A DNA stretch of 64,000 bases from Neckera pumila (taxonomy: Eukaryota; Streptophyta; Bryopsida; Hypnales; Neckeraceae). Of the stretch, positions 25,103-37,630 are shown one piece after another. A program made the position numbers and the translations under genes. How positions within the stretch are numbered: position 1 is the first letter of the stretch; each line of letters begins with the position of its first letter. The DNA is taken from assembly GCA_963969595.1 (NCBI GenBank), contig OZ018409.1, forward strand, positions 21,484,975 through 21,548,974, given 5' to 3'. The notes below the pieces were generated by a model. That model ran no database searches, was not told the DNA's origin, and saw nothing but the letters and a program-made list of their open reading frames with translations.

Positions 25103-26029
25103 TTAACTCCTAAAGTTCTATGACTATGTTTTCACTAAAAATGTTCAAAAATCGCCATTTTTAGTACGAGTACTAAATTTTTGAATTTTTTTTACACATA
25201 TAACCATAGGATCTTGTAGTAAATTGACTTGAGAACATGAGGGAAAAATTTCAAACATTCCCACAGTGTGGATTGAAAGATATGAGTGTTTGAAATCACA
25301 AAATTGCTATTTTGGGCACTGCAAAAAACCAGGCGGCTGCACTTCACAAGCTCACTTTTCTATAAACAAATGTCCAAAATGGTAGTGCTTATTTTTATTT
25401 ATTTTTCTAGACAAGTTGGCTACATGCTTGAAAAATTTCATATCATTTGGAATTATAGAACTTATAGAAAAAAGACAGTAAGTAGAAAGAAGTGGAGAGT
25501 GATTCAAAATACAAAATTGTTAAAAATTTAATTATAAAATTGAAGATGTCAATTCCAATGGTTGCAATTTTGTAATAAATAATTTACACCCTATGATTTG
25601 ATTTGTTCAAAAAAATATTGAAAACTGAATAAGATAAAGGACTTTAAAGTTTATTTTAGAGTAGAGAATCTATAATTGCCCGCAAACAAAAACTCCTCAT
25701 AACTTTTGGCTCATCGATCAAAATGGAATGATGCAAAGCTTTCTAGGTATATATAACTCTAGAAAACAATTTCAAATTTTGTTTCTGAAAAAAGTAATTT
25801 TTCTTCATCTGTCCAAACTGCCCAACTAGAGGAAAAAAGTAACATATTAGGCCATACTTTTGACTCATATTTCCGAATTTCATAAAATTTTGTTCACATG
25901 AAAGATATTCCTTGGACATCCACAACTTCTATTAAATCCTGGGCCTAAAACATGCAAATATCTAATAACACATACCTACCCAAAACTTCTATGTTGCCAA
26001 AAAATATATACTAGTCCTTTAGGAGTTAA
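25103..26029 (-). mobile_element. TTAA element, subfamily A (919 bp)
   Basis: TTAA 25103-25106 then CTCCTAAAG; the right end is CCTTTAGGAG with TTAA at 26026-26029. It is the reverse orientation of the copies at 46991 and 53918 and collinear with the copy at 61195: ATAGGATCTTGTAGT, the TTTGGAATT stretch, then TGCCCGCAA and AACTGCCCAACT. Non-coding. The large hairpin begins 33 bp beyond its right edge. Confidence 0.85.
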
Positions 26030-26061
26030 CCAAATTGATGATAGGAAATTCAATTCCACTA

Positions 26062-27446
26062 CAGTGACTGACAAAACCGAGTACTTTTGTGAAATGTTTT
26101 CATTCAAACCACCATACCATAAGCATCAATGGATAAAAAACAAAAGTGTACACTTGAAAGTTGTAGAGCACGACATACAACACGTTACAATGGAAGTTTG
26201 AAGAAAAAATTAGTTGTGATTTGAAAGAAAATTAATTCCAAAGTTTGCTATGTCAAAAACTCAGTTTTGTTCAACATAGTTTGGCTTTACTTTATCTTTT
26301 GTCAATTTTTTCTTAAAACTCCTAAAAAAGTTTTTGTACCTTAGCATGTTGGTATACATCAATTTTGATTGTTGTATACAAAAATTGAAGGAAATTCACA
26401 TTTATAGAATTAAAAGTATTAACAATTTAACAAACATGCAAATGATGTTGGTTCTCACAAAATTTGAGTTTTTTTGTGGAATTGAGAGCATGGGGATTCA
26501 TTAGCCATTGTAAAGAAAGTATAAGTTGAAAAATAGACCACTTTTATATATGTAAATGCCTTTGTATATGAGATATTTGTTGAATTGGGCAATGTGTACA
26601 ATTTATATTTTACAATTGTATAATGCATTTTTAAATTCTACATTTGTGTTCAAAGAATAGAATTCATGATGCATATAATTCTTCCAAAGAATTCCAAAAA
26701 AATCCATCATCATTGTCTGTATCATCCAAAAACTACTAATTTCAAAATTTACACTGACATTCAGAAAATTAGCAATTTTTGGACGATATAGACAATGATG
26801 AGGGATTTTTTTGGAATTCTTTGGATGAATTATATGCATCATGAATTCTATTTTTTGAACACAAAAGTAGAATTTAAAAATGCATTATACAATTGTAAAA
26901 TATAAATTGTACACATTGCCCAATTCAACAAATATTTCATATACAAAGGCATTTACATATATAAAAGTGGTCTATTTTTCAACTTATACTTTCTTTACAA
27001 TGGCTAATGAATCCCCATGCTCTCAATTCCACAAAAAAACTCAAATTTTGTGAGAACCAACATCATTTGCATATTTGTTAAATTGTTAATACTTTTAATT
27101 CTATAAATGTGAATTTCCTTCAATTTTTGTATACAACAATCAAAATTGATGTATACCAACATGCTAAGGTACAAAAACTTTTTTAGGAGTTTTAAGAAAA
27201 AATTGACAAAAGATAAAGTAAAGCCAAACTATGTTGAACAAAACTGAGTTTTTGACATAGCAAACTTTGGAATTAATTTTCTTTCAAATCACAACTAATT
27301 TTTTCTTCAAACTTCCATGGTAACGTGTTGTATGTTGTGCTCTACAACTTTCAAGTGTACACTTTTGGTTTTTATCCATTGATGCTTATGGTATGGTGGT
27401 TTGAATGAAAACGTTTCACAAAAGTACTCGGTTTCATCAGTCAGTG
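26062..27446. repeat. 1,385-bp nearly perfect inverted repeat (hairpin)
   Basis: The left arm (26062-26743) and right arm (26764-27446) are reverse complements differing at only a handful of positions, by eye about 98% identical and collinear over some 680 bp. The loop is only about 20 bp (26744-26763). Divergence is concentrated near the loop and the outer ends. No open reading frame is conserved. Transcripts through it would form a very long double-stranded stem, a natural small-RNA precursor; as DNA it is a cruciform candidate. No target duplication or known transposon terminus was found at either edge, so its origin is open. Confidence 0.95.
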
Positions 27447-28871
27447 CTTACCAATTGACATTTTGGATACATGGCAATTACCGGTTTGTCATCTTGAATC
27501 ACGAGCATGTTTATTAGATACGGTTGTGACAACTTTGAAGTGTTTTTAGTGCAAGAAACTTTAGAGGTTAAAATTTTAAGCTCAAATTTAGTCCAAAAAA
27601 TTATTGCAGAAATCAATCATTTTCAACCAACTACTAAATTTCAAGGCATTTATTGTTATCTTTCAGTGCAATGATGGTTATTTAACTATGTGAATGTACA
27701 GTACGTGCTTTGTGAAAATATTGTAGAACTTTTGTTTGAAAGTCATAACAAATTATTACATTTTTAATTACCGGTATTAGATCAAGAACCTCTGGAGCAA
27801 CAATTTTTATTTGGTTCCTAGGCAGTAGCACAAGGTGCAACTGTTAACAATAGCCATGTCTACAAAATATTTGGATACAATCACTCCTTTACGTACTTCA
27901 TGTAAAAATTAACCAAACCTTAATCACAATCTGGCAAATCCATCAACTGAAAATCACAAAATTTGCAGCAGAAAATTCCAAAAAAACTTCAGTAAGAATG
28001 ATAGCAGATTTGCTCAGCTTTTTTGGTTGATGGACCACAAAGAGTTTCGTCTGAGGTCTGAAAATGAAAGAACATAAGAATCTATGTCCTGACAATAATT
28101 TGTACGGTAGTTACCTAAACTGGTAATTCATCAAAGATACGTCCTTGTTACCAAAGGCCTGACGAAAACCCGAGAAGATAGACTTGGGATGTTGTCAAAA
28201 AATAAATCGTACTAAGACATCATAAAAGAGAGGACGAAGTCATTAAGCAAACTCCTCCAGGCTACCTCCCGAAACCGAGAACCCGTTGCAATCCAGACGG
28301 AAACCTGCACATCGAGATTGGCACCTAATCACTTACATTAATGAAAAAGGAGTAAAACAAATCACAGTTTGCATGTACAAGTTCATTTCTCATAGAATCT
28401 ACAGAATTGAACATCAGATTAAGAGTACCAACATAGATTAACTGCTAGCAAATTTTCAGTAACAGTAACCAAGAGCTGAAGCATAACTCATCGAAGACAA
28501 GAAAAGAGGAATTAATATAAAAAAATGAAATGGACAAACGTTTACTGTGGATATAAACAAGTTTGAGATGATAAAATATAGGGATAAACGTAGTCTCTGC
28601 ATTGCAGGAATACATTAGAATAAGTGAACTATTGCCATGCAGCGCAAGCACAATATACCCTGGGTCTTGCTACAAAACTCGCTACAAAAGCAACTCCTCG
28701 TATACCCAGACTAGAGCAGAGAACACTCGTCAAGCACTGAGCTCCAACCACAGAAGATGGGCGGTAGTCCAAGTAGTAGAACTTGCAAGCTAACCACAAC
28801 TCGGAACTCTTCTGAAAGCTAAAATTTCCAGAAGTTTTGCTTTGCTTGCCTACTCATCCCATTGTTGTCTC
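27447..28871. other. Intergenic / 3' flank of the RNase H1-like gene
   Basis: A TTAA-element-like end (ACTTTAGAGGTTAA) lies near 27560. A word ATTACCGGTATTAGA near 27766 recurs at about 50392. The part right of about 28440 may be the 3' UTR of the minus-strand RNase H1-like gene. No separate gene is supported. Confidence 0.4.
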
Positions 28872-31832
28872 CTATGTCTTCACCACTGTTTCACACGGTT
28901 CTGATGCAAACGAGCTCGCAAACATTGTCTCTGCAATAAAGGTTAATTGTTCAGCAAAATACCAACCTAGCAGACTAAAGTAACTGCCAATGGACCATAT
29001 ATACATGACAAAGCATCCCCAAATCAATAGGAAGCGTTTTGGGCATATACTGATGGAGAAACCACTGGCATGCACAATATATTCCGACCAACACAAACCT
29101 TTGAAAAGTGGTTTGCCAAATTACCTGGTAAAAATACAGCTTCATTCGCGAGCTGATCGGCTGCTGAATTGAAATCCTGGTAGCATTAATTTCCGGTTGA
29201 TCAGAAACATACTTGTAACTGAATAAATGATCCTGGCAAACGCAGCATTCATTGATAATTTCCAATAAAAAAGTGCATTAGATTCATCTGAGGCTAGGTA
29301 TCGTATAGAGACTTCAGACAATTATATTCCAAGAGTACAAAGAACCTACTCTGCCAATTTGCCGAATAGAAAACTCTTCAAAATTCTGAATTAACTTCAG
29401 GGCCTCCTTCCACAAAATGGCAAGCGCTGCATTATTGACCTTCCATTTACCTAAGATCTGCACCGCAAAAATAAGAAGCAAGTTTCTTAAAGCAGTGACG
29501 AAAAATCTTTTCGACTGAAGCACTTCACTCTCGATCCATCCAATAAGCACTCAACACGAAGAAGCACCTTCATTTAGCGGACAAAGATAAAAAACCTAAG
29601 AAGACAGATTGAAAGGGTCAGGGCATACTTGTTCACAAACAAGTTTCGAATCTCCTTGTACTCTCACGCGATATATTCCTCTATCAAGTGCTCCCTTCAA
29701 ACCTAATAGTACTGCCCTGTACTCTGCAACATTGTTCGTCGCAGACCCCAACCCTTCTCTGAGCTCACACACCTATAGAGTACACCAAATAAGGGCAGAT
29801 GCCCATTAAGTCTGTGTACTGCTCGGGATCCAAGAAACCTTTTCAACAACAACTGCTGCTGAATTGGAGGCATCAACATGGTAGAGAGAAGTAAGAGTGC
29901 AACAACTCAAAATAAACATGTGGAAAGAAGTATCAAACAAATAGAACCCTGGAGAAATCATACCAGTCAAAGTACAAGAACGTACCACAGATCCATCAGG
30001 GTGCCGCACCAGAGCCCCAGCGCCAGCCGGACCAGGATTTCCTTTTGCAGCTCCATCATATTCTATTTGGTATACATCATCCTGCAAGAAAGATACATTT
30101 ATTACATTCATTTATGGACACAAAAGTCGTACTCCTTGTCTATACAATGATTAATGTGAGAGCTCACTGTCAGGTGTTTTATCATCGACAAGGCACACAG
30201 ATGGATTGCCCCAGCACAGAAACGAATTATGTGCCTTTGCACTAATCCAACCCAGTGACAAGCGGTCCTCGAGTACACTGACTTGTCCTACTTAGTGACG
30301 GTGCAAAACTACTGTCACCAACAAAATTAGATTTTTCTATTTTTGTGGAAATTGTTACAACACAGTAATAAGTAATATTTCAGCCTACAGAAACTATGAC
30401 AAGAAGTGTGACTTTGGTACATTAGTGTCACAAGCATCAATAGGACAAATCCGTGTAGTCTACTTGTCTAGTCGGTAGTACAGCTAACATGATCGCAACT
30501 TGGAGGGAGCAGACATATCACACCAACGCTATTGAATAAACATACTGTAACTCAAGCCTGTTCTGATTATCTCCCACAGTAACAAATAATTGACAAGGCA
30601 CTAGTAAACTCACTGATTGACCTTGAGGAACAACTGCAGTGCCTACAGCCTGCAACACCAATGAACCATATTTAAAGAATAAGATGCCATAAGATAACAG
30701 GACTCTCTCACTCACCTTGCGAACCTCACTTAACCCTACTCACTTTATATCCCTTACAATTCTTCGAAATACGCATACGTAATTCATACTAATTAGCGAT
30801 ACAAAACTTCAACCACATGCGAAATCCAAACAGAAAGGAAAATACAGCGCCTTCCGTATGCTTCGGTGTTCTAGCATTGACAATATTGCTTTTAAAAGAA
30901 ACCCTCTTTTAATTCGAACATGACCGGGATATACCTCAGTATTGACAAAGAACGGTCGCCTGACCTTCCCTGGTGCAGAGAACGGCAACGGTCGTTTTGG
31001 AGATGATTGTGACATTGCCGGTCCCGATGCACTCGCAGAAACACCATTCATGTACTGTTCAGCTTCCTGTGGAGTACCAAAGCTCTTGTGCTGAGCTCCT
31101 ACGTATCCGTTCACCTGCAGATCCAAAATGCAATTTCACTTGATAGGTACACCAATTTTTGGAGGGTTGGAGGGGTATTAGTGGAGGTGTAGAAGAAGAA
31201 AAATCCAAAAATTCACATAGACCAACGGGTGGCGGTGCAATAAGCGGAACAACTAGACAGCGTGTTAAGAGAGCACTTTAAACAATCTACAACTTGCTTT
31301 CACCGTCATCAACTTATCTTCTTTCACCATCGGTTTGGCAACAATGCTCTTACTTCAGCCTCGCTCTATCCACGGGCAGGAAAGGAGAAGAATAAGATAC
31401 AATGTGAACACTAAGAAATCATAAGAGCACTATTTTGTAAATAGGCTGCAAGTGATCGGAAAAACTGGAACAGGTATATTCCTTCCGCAAGTCCACACAA
31501 AGTAATTCAAACCAAGAAAAAAAACATTGACAATTCAATGCCAGCTCTCCAAGAAATCCAAAACTCTCTCAGACTCCCACAAGTACAGACTCTCCGATCG
31601 AACTCTCGCAAACACACAGAAATTCAAATGCCACGCGAATCCAAACAGCGAAAAGATGAACCAAAACATCAATCATGTTGCAAAGATGCCATTCCCTTCA
31701 ATTTTGAGAAAACCAAACGTCCTCAAAAGATTTATACCACACCTGCTCCGAGCACTCCTTCCAGGTGAGGTAAATGCCAGGCTTGCGCCCCTTCAACACA
31801 GCGTAAAACTTTGCCTTCCCTTTAGACGCCAT
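28872..31832 (-). CDS. Ribonuclease H1-like protein, eight coding exons, 254 aa
   Basis: Coding exons on the minus strand: 31832-31743, 31114-30935, 30649-30614, 30081-29986, 29772-29629, 29457-29350, 29176-29125, 28930-28872 (TAG stop). All introns are GT-AG and the frame closes at 254 codons. Residues 8-50 (AKFYAVLKGRKPGIYLTW, then KSFGTPQEAEQYM) form the RNase H1 N-terminal hybrid-binding domain. A proline/serine linker follows, then an RNase HI domain from about 105 with YDGAAKGNPG (Asp111), NVAEYRA (Glu151), GDSKL (Asp175) and NSAADQLANEA (Asp225), so all four catalytic carboxylates are present. Expected role: removal of RNA from RNA:DNA hybrids. The N-terminus (MASKGKAKF) has no evident transit peptide, suggesting nucleus or cytosol. 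A possible 5'-UTR splice acceptor lies near 31890. The 12-codon third exon is the least certain. Confidence 0.88.
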
Positions 31833-32116
31833 CTCCGTCGCCTGCCTTCGTCCTCGCAGACTCAGTTACTGAGATGAACGCTTCCTGATACAAATGCAAA
31901 AGTTAGCAGAAATGGTGGCCATGGCTTCAGATCCTTGTAGCTGAAGCTGCTCTGGAGACACAACAAAGACACAGAAACAGAAGAGACGGAGACGCCGACG
32001 TACGGACCCGTCGATTGGTCCGGATATCAATTGGCCATCCGGTTCTTGGGAACATTACTCCGGGGATCGATGGGCCTCCCCGGGGAAGCAGAGGATATGA
32101 AGGTAACTAAGGTAAC
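31833..32116 (-). promoter_or_regulatory. Presumed 5' UTR and promoter of the RNase H1-like gene
   Basis: This GC-richer stretch directly precedes the minus-strand start codon. On the minus strand, TTTGTATCAG before GAAGCG near 31885 could be a leader-intron acceptor. No TATA box was assigned; the call rests on position. Confidence 0.4.
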
Positions 32117-32505
32117 TAAGGTGAATGTACCCATACCTGATAACTTAAGGGATTTCGCAGCAAATGATTAGCAGTTTAAGGCGCAGGAAATTTTTCCCAT
32201 CTAGAAAGATAAGAAATATGGGGATTCCCAAATTTTCGTAATTTTATTCCCAAAATTGAAGTTACTATGAATTTTGGGAGTCAATAAGCTATTAGAACTG
32301 CCAATCTCTAGAGTCATCCAATTCCGATCATCTAAAAAACTACTTTTCTATTCATTATTTCCTATTTTTCTTTTTCACTACTTTGGGACGTGTCATAACC
32401 TTATTAGTTCCAACCTTGAAAAAACACATTTGAAATCGTGGTTGGAAATAGTGCCCCCTACAGGTTAGTTATGGGTCATGATCGACTATGGGTACATTTA
32501 CCTTA
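32117..32505. mobile_element. TA/AGGT MITE, family H (385 bp)
   Basis: TA (32117-32118), then AGGTGAATGTACCCATA; the right end is TATGGGTACATTTACCT followed by TA (32504-32505). The 17-bp inverted repeat has one mismatch. It shares the TA duplication and AGGT opening with families B, F and G, suggesting the same type of transposase (Tc1/mariner-like target choice). No coding capacity. Confidence 0.75.
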
Positions 32506-33420
32506 CACCTTAAATCACACAATTAAGCAATTCAGCATGGTTCCCACTATTATACTCCGTATTAGAAAACTTTTTGTTGGTAAGGTGGAGCCACCCGTTC
32601 CCAACCTATAGGTGCACGTATTTTTTACCAAGTTTAGAGTGTTTTTTTTTTTCCTTTTTAAGGTTGGAACTAATAAATACATGATACATGTTCTAAGTTG
32701 TGGGAAAGAAAGTAGGAAATAATGATTCGGAAAAAAGTTATTGAATGATTGAAATTGGAAGCGTCTAGATGTTGGCCGCGGGTTCGGAGCACTTTTTGCC
32801 TTCCAAAATTCCTAGTAATTTCAATTCAAGCGATAAAATTACCAATTTTTTTACAATCCTTGTCATTTCTATCAATGTACCTCTGAAAAATATTTGTTTT
32901 GCCTTCACTATTCTAGATCATGTTGGAATTCCTTATTTGGTCGGTTATGGGTGGCTCCACCTTAGTCAAAAGGGGGTTCTAGATTCTCCTAGAATGCATT
33001 TTTTGAACACTGTGTGAATAAACTATAAATTTTCAAAGTGCTAAAAATAGGTGTATCTAAAAGCAATCATAGAGTCATATGACTAGTAAGAGTACATTTT
33101 AGGCAAGAATATCTGCTATGCAATTTTAGGAACTGTGCAATTTTAGGTGTAATTACCTTATACCTTAAATCACACAAATAAGCTATTCAGAATGATTCAG
33201 CATGGTTTTTACTATTATATTGGAAAAAAAATTGTGGGGTTCGATTAGTAGTCAAAACGGGATTTTAGATTCTCTTAGAATGCATGTTTTGGACACCTTG
33301 TGAATAAACTACGAATTTTCAAAGTGCTGAAAATAGGTGTACCTAAAAGCATTTTAGGCAAGAATTTGTAGTGTGCAATTTTAGGAAGCGTGCAATTTTA
33401 GGTGTAGTTATCTTATATGA
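32504..33420 (+). repeat. Tandem duplication, one copy carrying a MITE
   Basis: The copy from about 32504 to 33155 and the copy from about 33156 to 33420 share TTAAATCACACAA, TTCAGCATGGTT, TCAAAGTGCTGAAAATAGGTG and GTGCAATTTTAGG. The first copy contains the 380-bp F element at 32583-32962; the second has an intact single TA (33249-33250) at that place. The duplication therefore either predates the insertion or was followed by a precise loss. Confidence 0.8.
32581..32964 (+). mobile_element. TA/AGGT MITE, family F, copy 1 (380 bp)
   Basis: TA duplications lie at 32581-32582 and 32963-32964; the inverted termini are AGGTGGAGCC / GGCTCCACCT. The interior matches copy 2 at 40583 closely, including AAATACATGATACATGT and CATGTTGGAATTCC. 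The unoccupied site is preserved in the neighbouring duplicate at 33249. Confidence 0.85.
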
Positions 33421-36100
33421 CAACAACTAGACCTTTAAAATATTGTCTTGTCTAATATTCCAACTTCCATTCTCTCATTAACCATTAACCCCTAAATGCC
33501 CAAGGCTTTTTTTGAGCTTCTTGGTATTTGCTCAAAACTAAACAAAAATCTCAAATTTTGATAAGTTTGATCAATTTTATTATATTTGTAATTGTACAAG
33601 TTCAAACACAACATGTTGTGGATCACATAGGAAAACACAACAATATCATTTGTGGATTGAAAGATTATAAAGTTTGATTAGGAGGATGTCAAAACTATAA
33701 AAGTGATTAGAATTTTTTAAATAATTTTTTGAAAATTAGATTTCTCATATTCAAAATAGACTTTCAATGGTATTCAATTAAAAACATCTAAAATAGAACT
33801 TTGATAAGATTTTTATTAAGCTTCAAAATTTAGTCAACATCCAAATATGGTGTCTTGGACATTTGGGTGCCAAATATAGTACCGGAATAATACTAGATGT
33901 GGGTCTTGCTGTTTGTCAAAATTTGTATGATTGGAACATGCAGAAGTAAACAATGAGCAAGGTTATGATTGTAGCTTAAATGTGGTGCTTGGCAGCCATA
34001 TTCACTATAGAAGTTGGTCCATATTCCTCTCTAAATAAAAGTTATTTTTTGTCAAAGACTCTCTCAAAACCAAGCCCACAAGGATTGACTTGCACTTTAA
34101 AAGTTATATCTAAAGGAATTGCTAGGGTTACCAAAAAGCGGCCTCTAAGTACTTGACATAGTACATTATTATAAATAAATATAATAAATAAGAATTCATC
34201 CTTAAAAAAATTTAAATCATTAATATCTACAGAGCATTTTCTTTTCTTTTCCATTGATTTATGACAAGATTTTTTAAAAGCTTCTTGAATGAGTATTAAA
34301 TAGATGGTGTATACTTTTCAGAACATTCATCACCTGTAATGGATGGTTGAACTTTTTGTTGGAACATTTTGAGTAAATTAAATAGGTTGTTGCTTCATGC
34401 AAAAATATGGATCTTTGATTTAAAATTTTAAAAATGAATATAGATAATCTTTTTAGATCATAGGCTCCTAATTTCAAAGGACTTGTATTAAGACTACAAA
34501 TGCAACCGTTGGTGCCTCTATGCCTTTGTGAGTGCCTTTGAGGAACCAAATATTAATTCCTATCATTAGTTGATAGTCTAATAACCCTTATCATCATGAA
34601 TTCTATTTGAGATGAGTAGCATAGTGCTCGCAATAATGTTGAGTTCGAATAACTTTTTATGAATTCCAAATAATGCTTGAACTTTTAGAAAAATAACATT
34701 TTTAATGATTAATTTCATGAAATGGAGACATAAAATTATTTCATACGAAAATATCAGCAAAATTATGAAATATCAAGAAACTCTAAAAAAACATCCCAAT
34801 ACTAAAGGATTAAAAAAGACTTGCACTTGCATGATACATAAATTTGATTTAGAATTCCATTTCCATTTGTGGAACTTGCATTATCATACTTGTATGCAAC
34901 TCCTTATAACAGAATAAAATGTAAATGTAAATATATTTGGTGACTAAGGTCCTACCAAAACACTTCTTTCTATGCTAAAAATATCTGAAATTTTCTTTAA
35001 ATAAATTTAAGGTTTAGAATTCTAAAATGAAATTTTGAATTTTAAAGATAAGGTAAAAAGTCCTTGAATTTGAACCACTTGTGGGTTCTTACTTTAGATT
35101 TCTAATGCTAAGTTTTTCCTCTATGAAGTTTGAAATGAAAAATTAACCTCTAGTCTTGCCATTCTAGCCTCCCACCATTTGCATGCCATCTTTATACACA
35201 AAATATCATTAATCACAAAATTTAGTGAGCAGGCCCTAATAATACTATGAGAAGTTTTTGTTTTTTAGTTTCCCCCTTTTTCTATTAAAAGAGCCTTTAA
35301 GACCGCTTACATTTGTAACAATGTAGAAGAAAATGAAAAATTCTGAAGACTCTTGTTAAGGTGAATATACCTAAAATCTCTCCCAACCCAATTGCGTCCT
35401 TACTATTGAGTTTAATAAGACCTCTTGCATCCTAATATAATTAAAACTATACATGATTGGCATTATTAATGGCAACTTTAGTGTAAAGTTGGAATTGAAA
35501 GGTCATGGTTTTATAACTTCAAGGATCACTACTATGCAATTTAGACGCATGGCAAAATGTTCATTCATTATTCTATAATTAATTTGAAGGGACACTTTTA
35601 GATCATCATTGCAACTCTCTACATGACAACTTGTCTTTTTTTATTTTAATTGAGAATGAATTCATCAAACTACTTGTAAAATAAACTATGATTTGCCATT
35701 CTATTGCAAAAAAATAATTGTAAATCACATCAAGCTACATATGTGCAATGACCAAAGGGACAACAATGGTATCATCCTACCTTAAATAACATGTATAATT
35801 TCTAAACTTGAACATTTGGGTACTGATAGTGCAAAAATAACCCTATAAGGACATGATGGCTTGAAAGTGTCCAATTCCAATCAATGTAAGAATGAAAAAT
35901 ACACCTATTGATCCAAAATTAGATCATTTTTGAATGACTACCTTGATCATAGACCAACGTCCTTCCAGATTTGCATTCAAGGAAGAAGCACCCAAAACCA
36001 ATGATGTATCCATTTGCAATACTTTTCAGACACAATAGCCATTTTAGAACTTAAATCTACAATAGGTAGACCATAGATAGCTTATTGTTTGTTGATGACC
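33421..36100. other. Intergenic, no gene recognised
   Basis: A single TTAA-element left terminus (TTAA 33485-33488, then CCCCTAAATGCCC) is present without a matching right end, so it is probably a truncated copy. Otherwise only short, low-complexity frames occur. Confidence 0.4.
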
Positions 36101-37630
36101 TTACGCTGAAGGAATGTGAACTCCAAAGCCAGACAGCGAATCATGATTGATATCCTCCATATTTATACGCCCTGATACCCTTCCTGTTCGCGTTATGCCC
36201 TGCAAGCTATCGGGACTTCATTTAGCCCTTCATTTGCGTCTTCTAGCAATCGATCGAAGTTTTGAAAGCTTGTATTGATCGAATTCATGTTGATTTTTTA
36301 AGTTCTTCTGGACTCCCATCATATTGTTAAGATTTTTGCAACAGGCTAGTATTTTTCGGTTTTCAAATTGAAGAAGTTTTGAGGTTGTAGGTTCGATTGC
36401 AGTGTCCGATTGCAAAATTGAGAGAGTGTTCTACGAATTTTAGGTTTATCTGTGCAGACTCAATCAAAGTCTCTCACACTTGCGGTAGATTAGCTGGAGG
36501 AAGCACACGTCACACTGTAGAGGCAGGGTGCAGTGAAGACCAGGACTTCGGAGTCTCTAGTAAGGTAGTGGTTCTTTGTTGACACGGGCATTAGTTACGC
36601 CATCTGGTTGCGTGGAGAGCTCACTTCTTGCCATTCTCGCCGTCTCGGCATGCGCAGGTACTGAAACAAAACTATCTTCTCTGTTTTTGTTTCTTTTGCA
36701 TTTGCGAAGAGTGGCAAGAACCGTGCCAGATGAACAGCTGGTTGAGCTTTTAGAGAGTATAAATTAGGTTTTGGAAGGGTGTGGAGATGCGTGAACATGT
36801 TGGGAGCTACGGATTGAAATGATAGTGCTGTAGTTTTCCACGATTTATTGGCTAGATTGCATTTTGGAAATGCACTGTAGCTGAGGAAGGAATGGAGAGT
36901 TTTTTCAGAATGTCGTCTTCGTGTGTTTACCGACACGATGTTGCACATGCAACGGGAGACATGAACGATCTAGACAGGTTTTCAATTTCATTTAAGTTCT
37001 TGGTTGAATATTGGCTGCAATGCCGTACTAAGCGAGCTTCGACGATCTACTGCTTATTTGTGCGCTCTTCGGAGTTTGGACAATGTTATTTTGCGTTGGC
37101 ACTATTATTATTTCGAATTGTGCTTTTTCCTCAATTTTTCATATAGTGTATTGGACGTGGTGAATTTGTGGTCAAGCATACCCTGAGTGTTGATTTAGTA
37201 GTGACTGCCTGGATTTGCATCTCTAATCTGAGGCTGAAACTAGGTAGCGAACTTTTGGAATGTCTCATGATTTTGCGGCATCCCTCCAGAATCCCTCTTG
37301 CCTGGAACTCCATCAATTAAGGAGAATCTTTGTTACTAGCCATTTGGAGAGAATTGTTCTCAACTTCGTTTACTGCATGACGTGATCTTGAGACTGGCAG
37401 AATTCTTACTCAGGAACAATTCTGGTTCTATTTGTCCTTATCCTCTGTAGAAAGGATCTAATTGTTTGTGGTTGCGGAAGGGCTTATTTTGATCTGACAT
37501 GCATATTGGCATTAAAATGTGAAGTCAAGAGGAGATTGATTTGCGAATTGTGTTTGTGAATAGAATTACTCCTTTGAAGGCCCGCGACGCTGAGGACGAG
37601 CAGTTGGCTGAGAAATCATGGAGAACGAAA
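36101..37630 (+). promoter_or_regulatory. Presumed promoter and 5' UTR of the O-fucosyltransferase-like gene
   Basis: Composition becomes less AT-rich from about 36380. There is no convincing coding frame, while the first in-frame ATG of the downstream gene is at 37631 after an in-frame TGA at 37520. Leader exons and a leader intron are likely but cannot be placed by eye. Confidence 0.35.
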
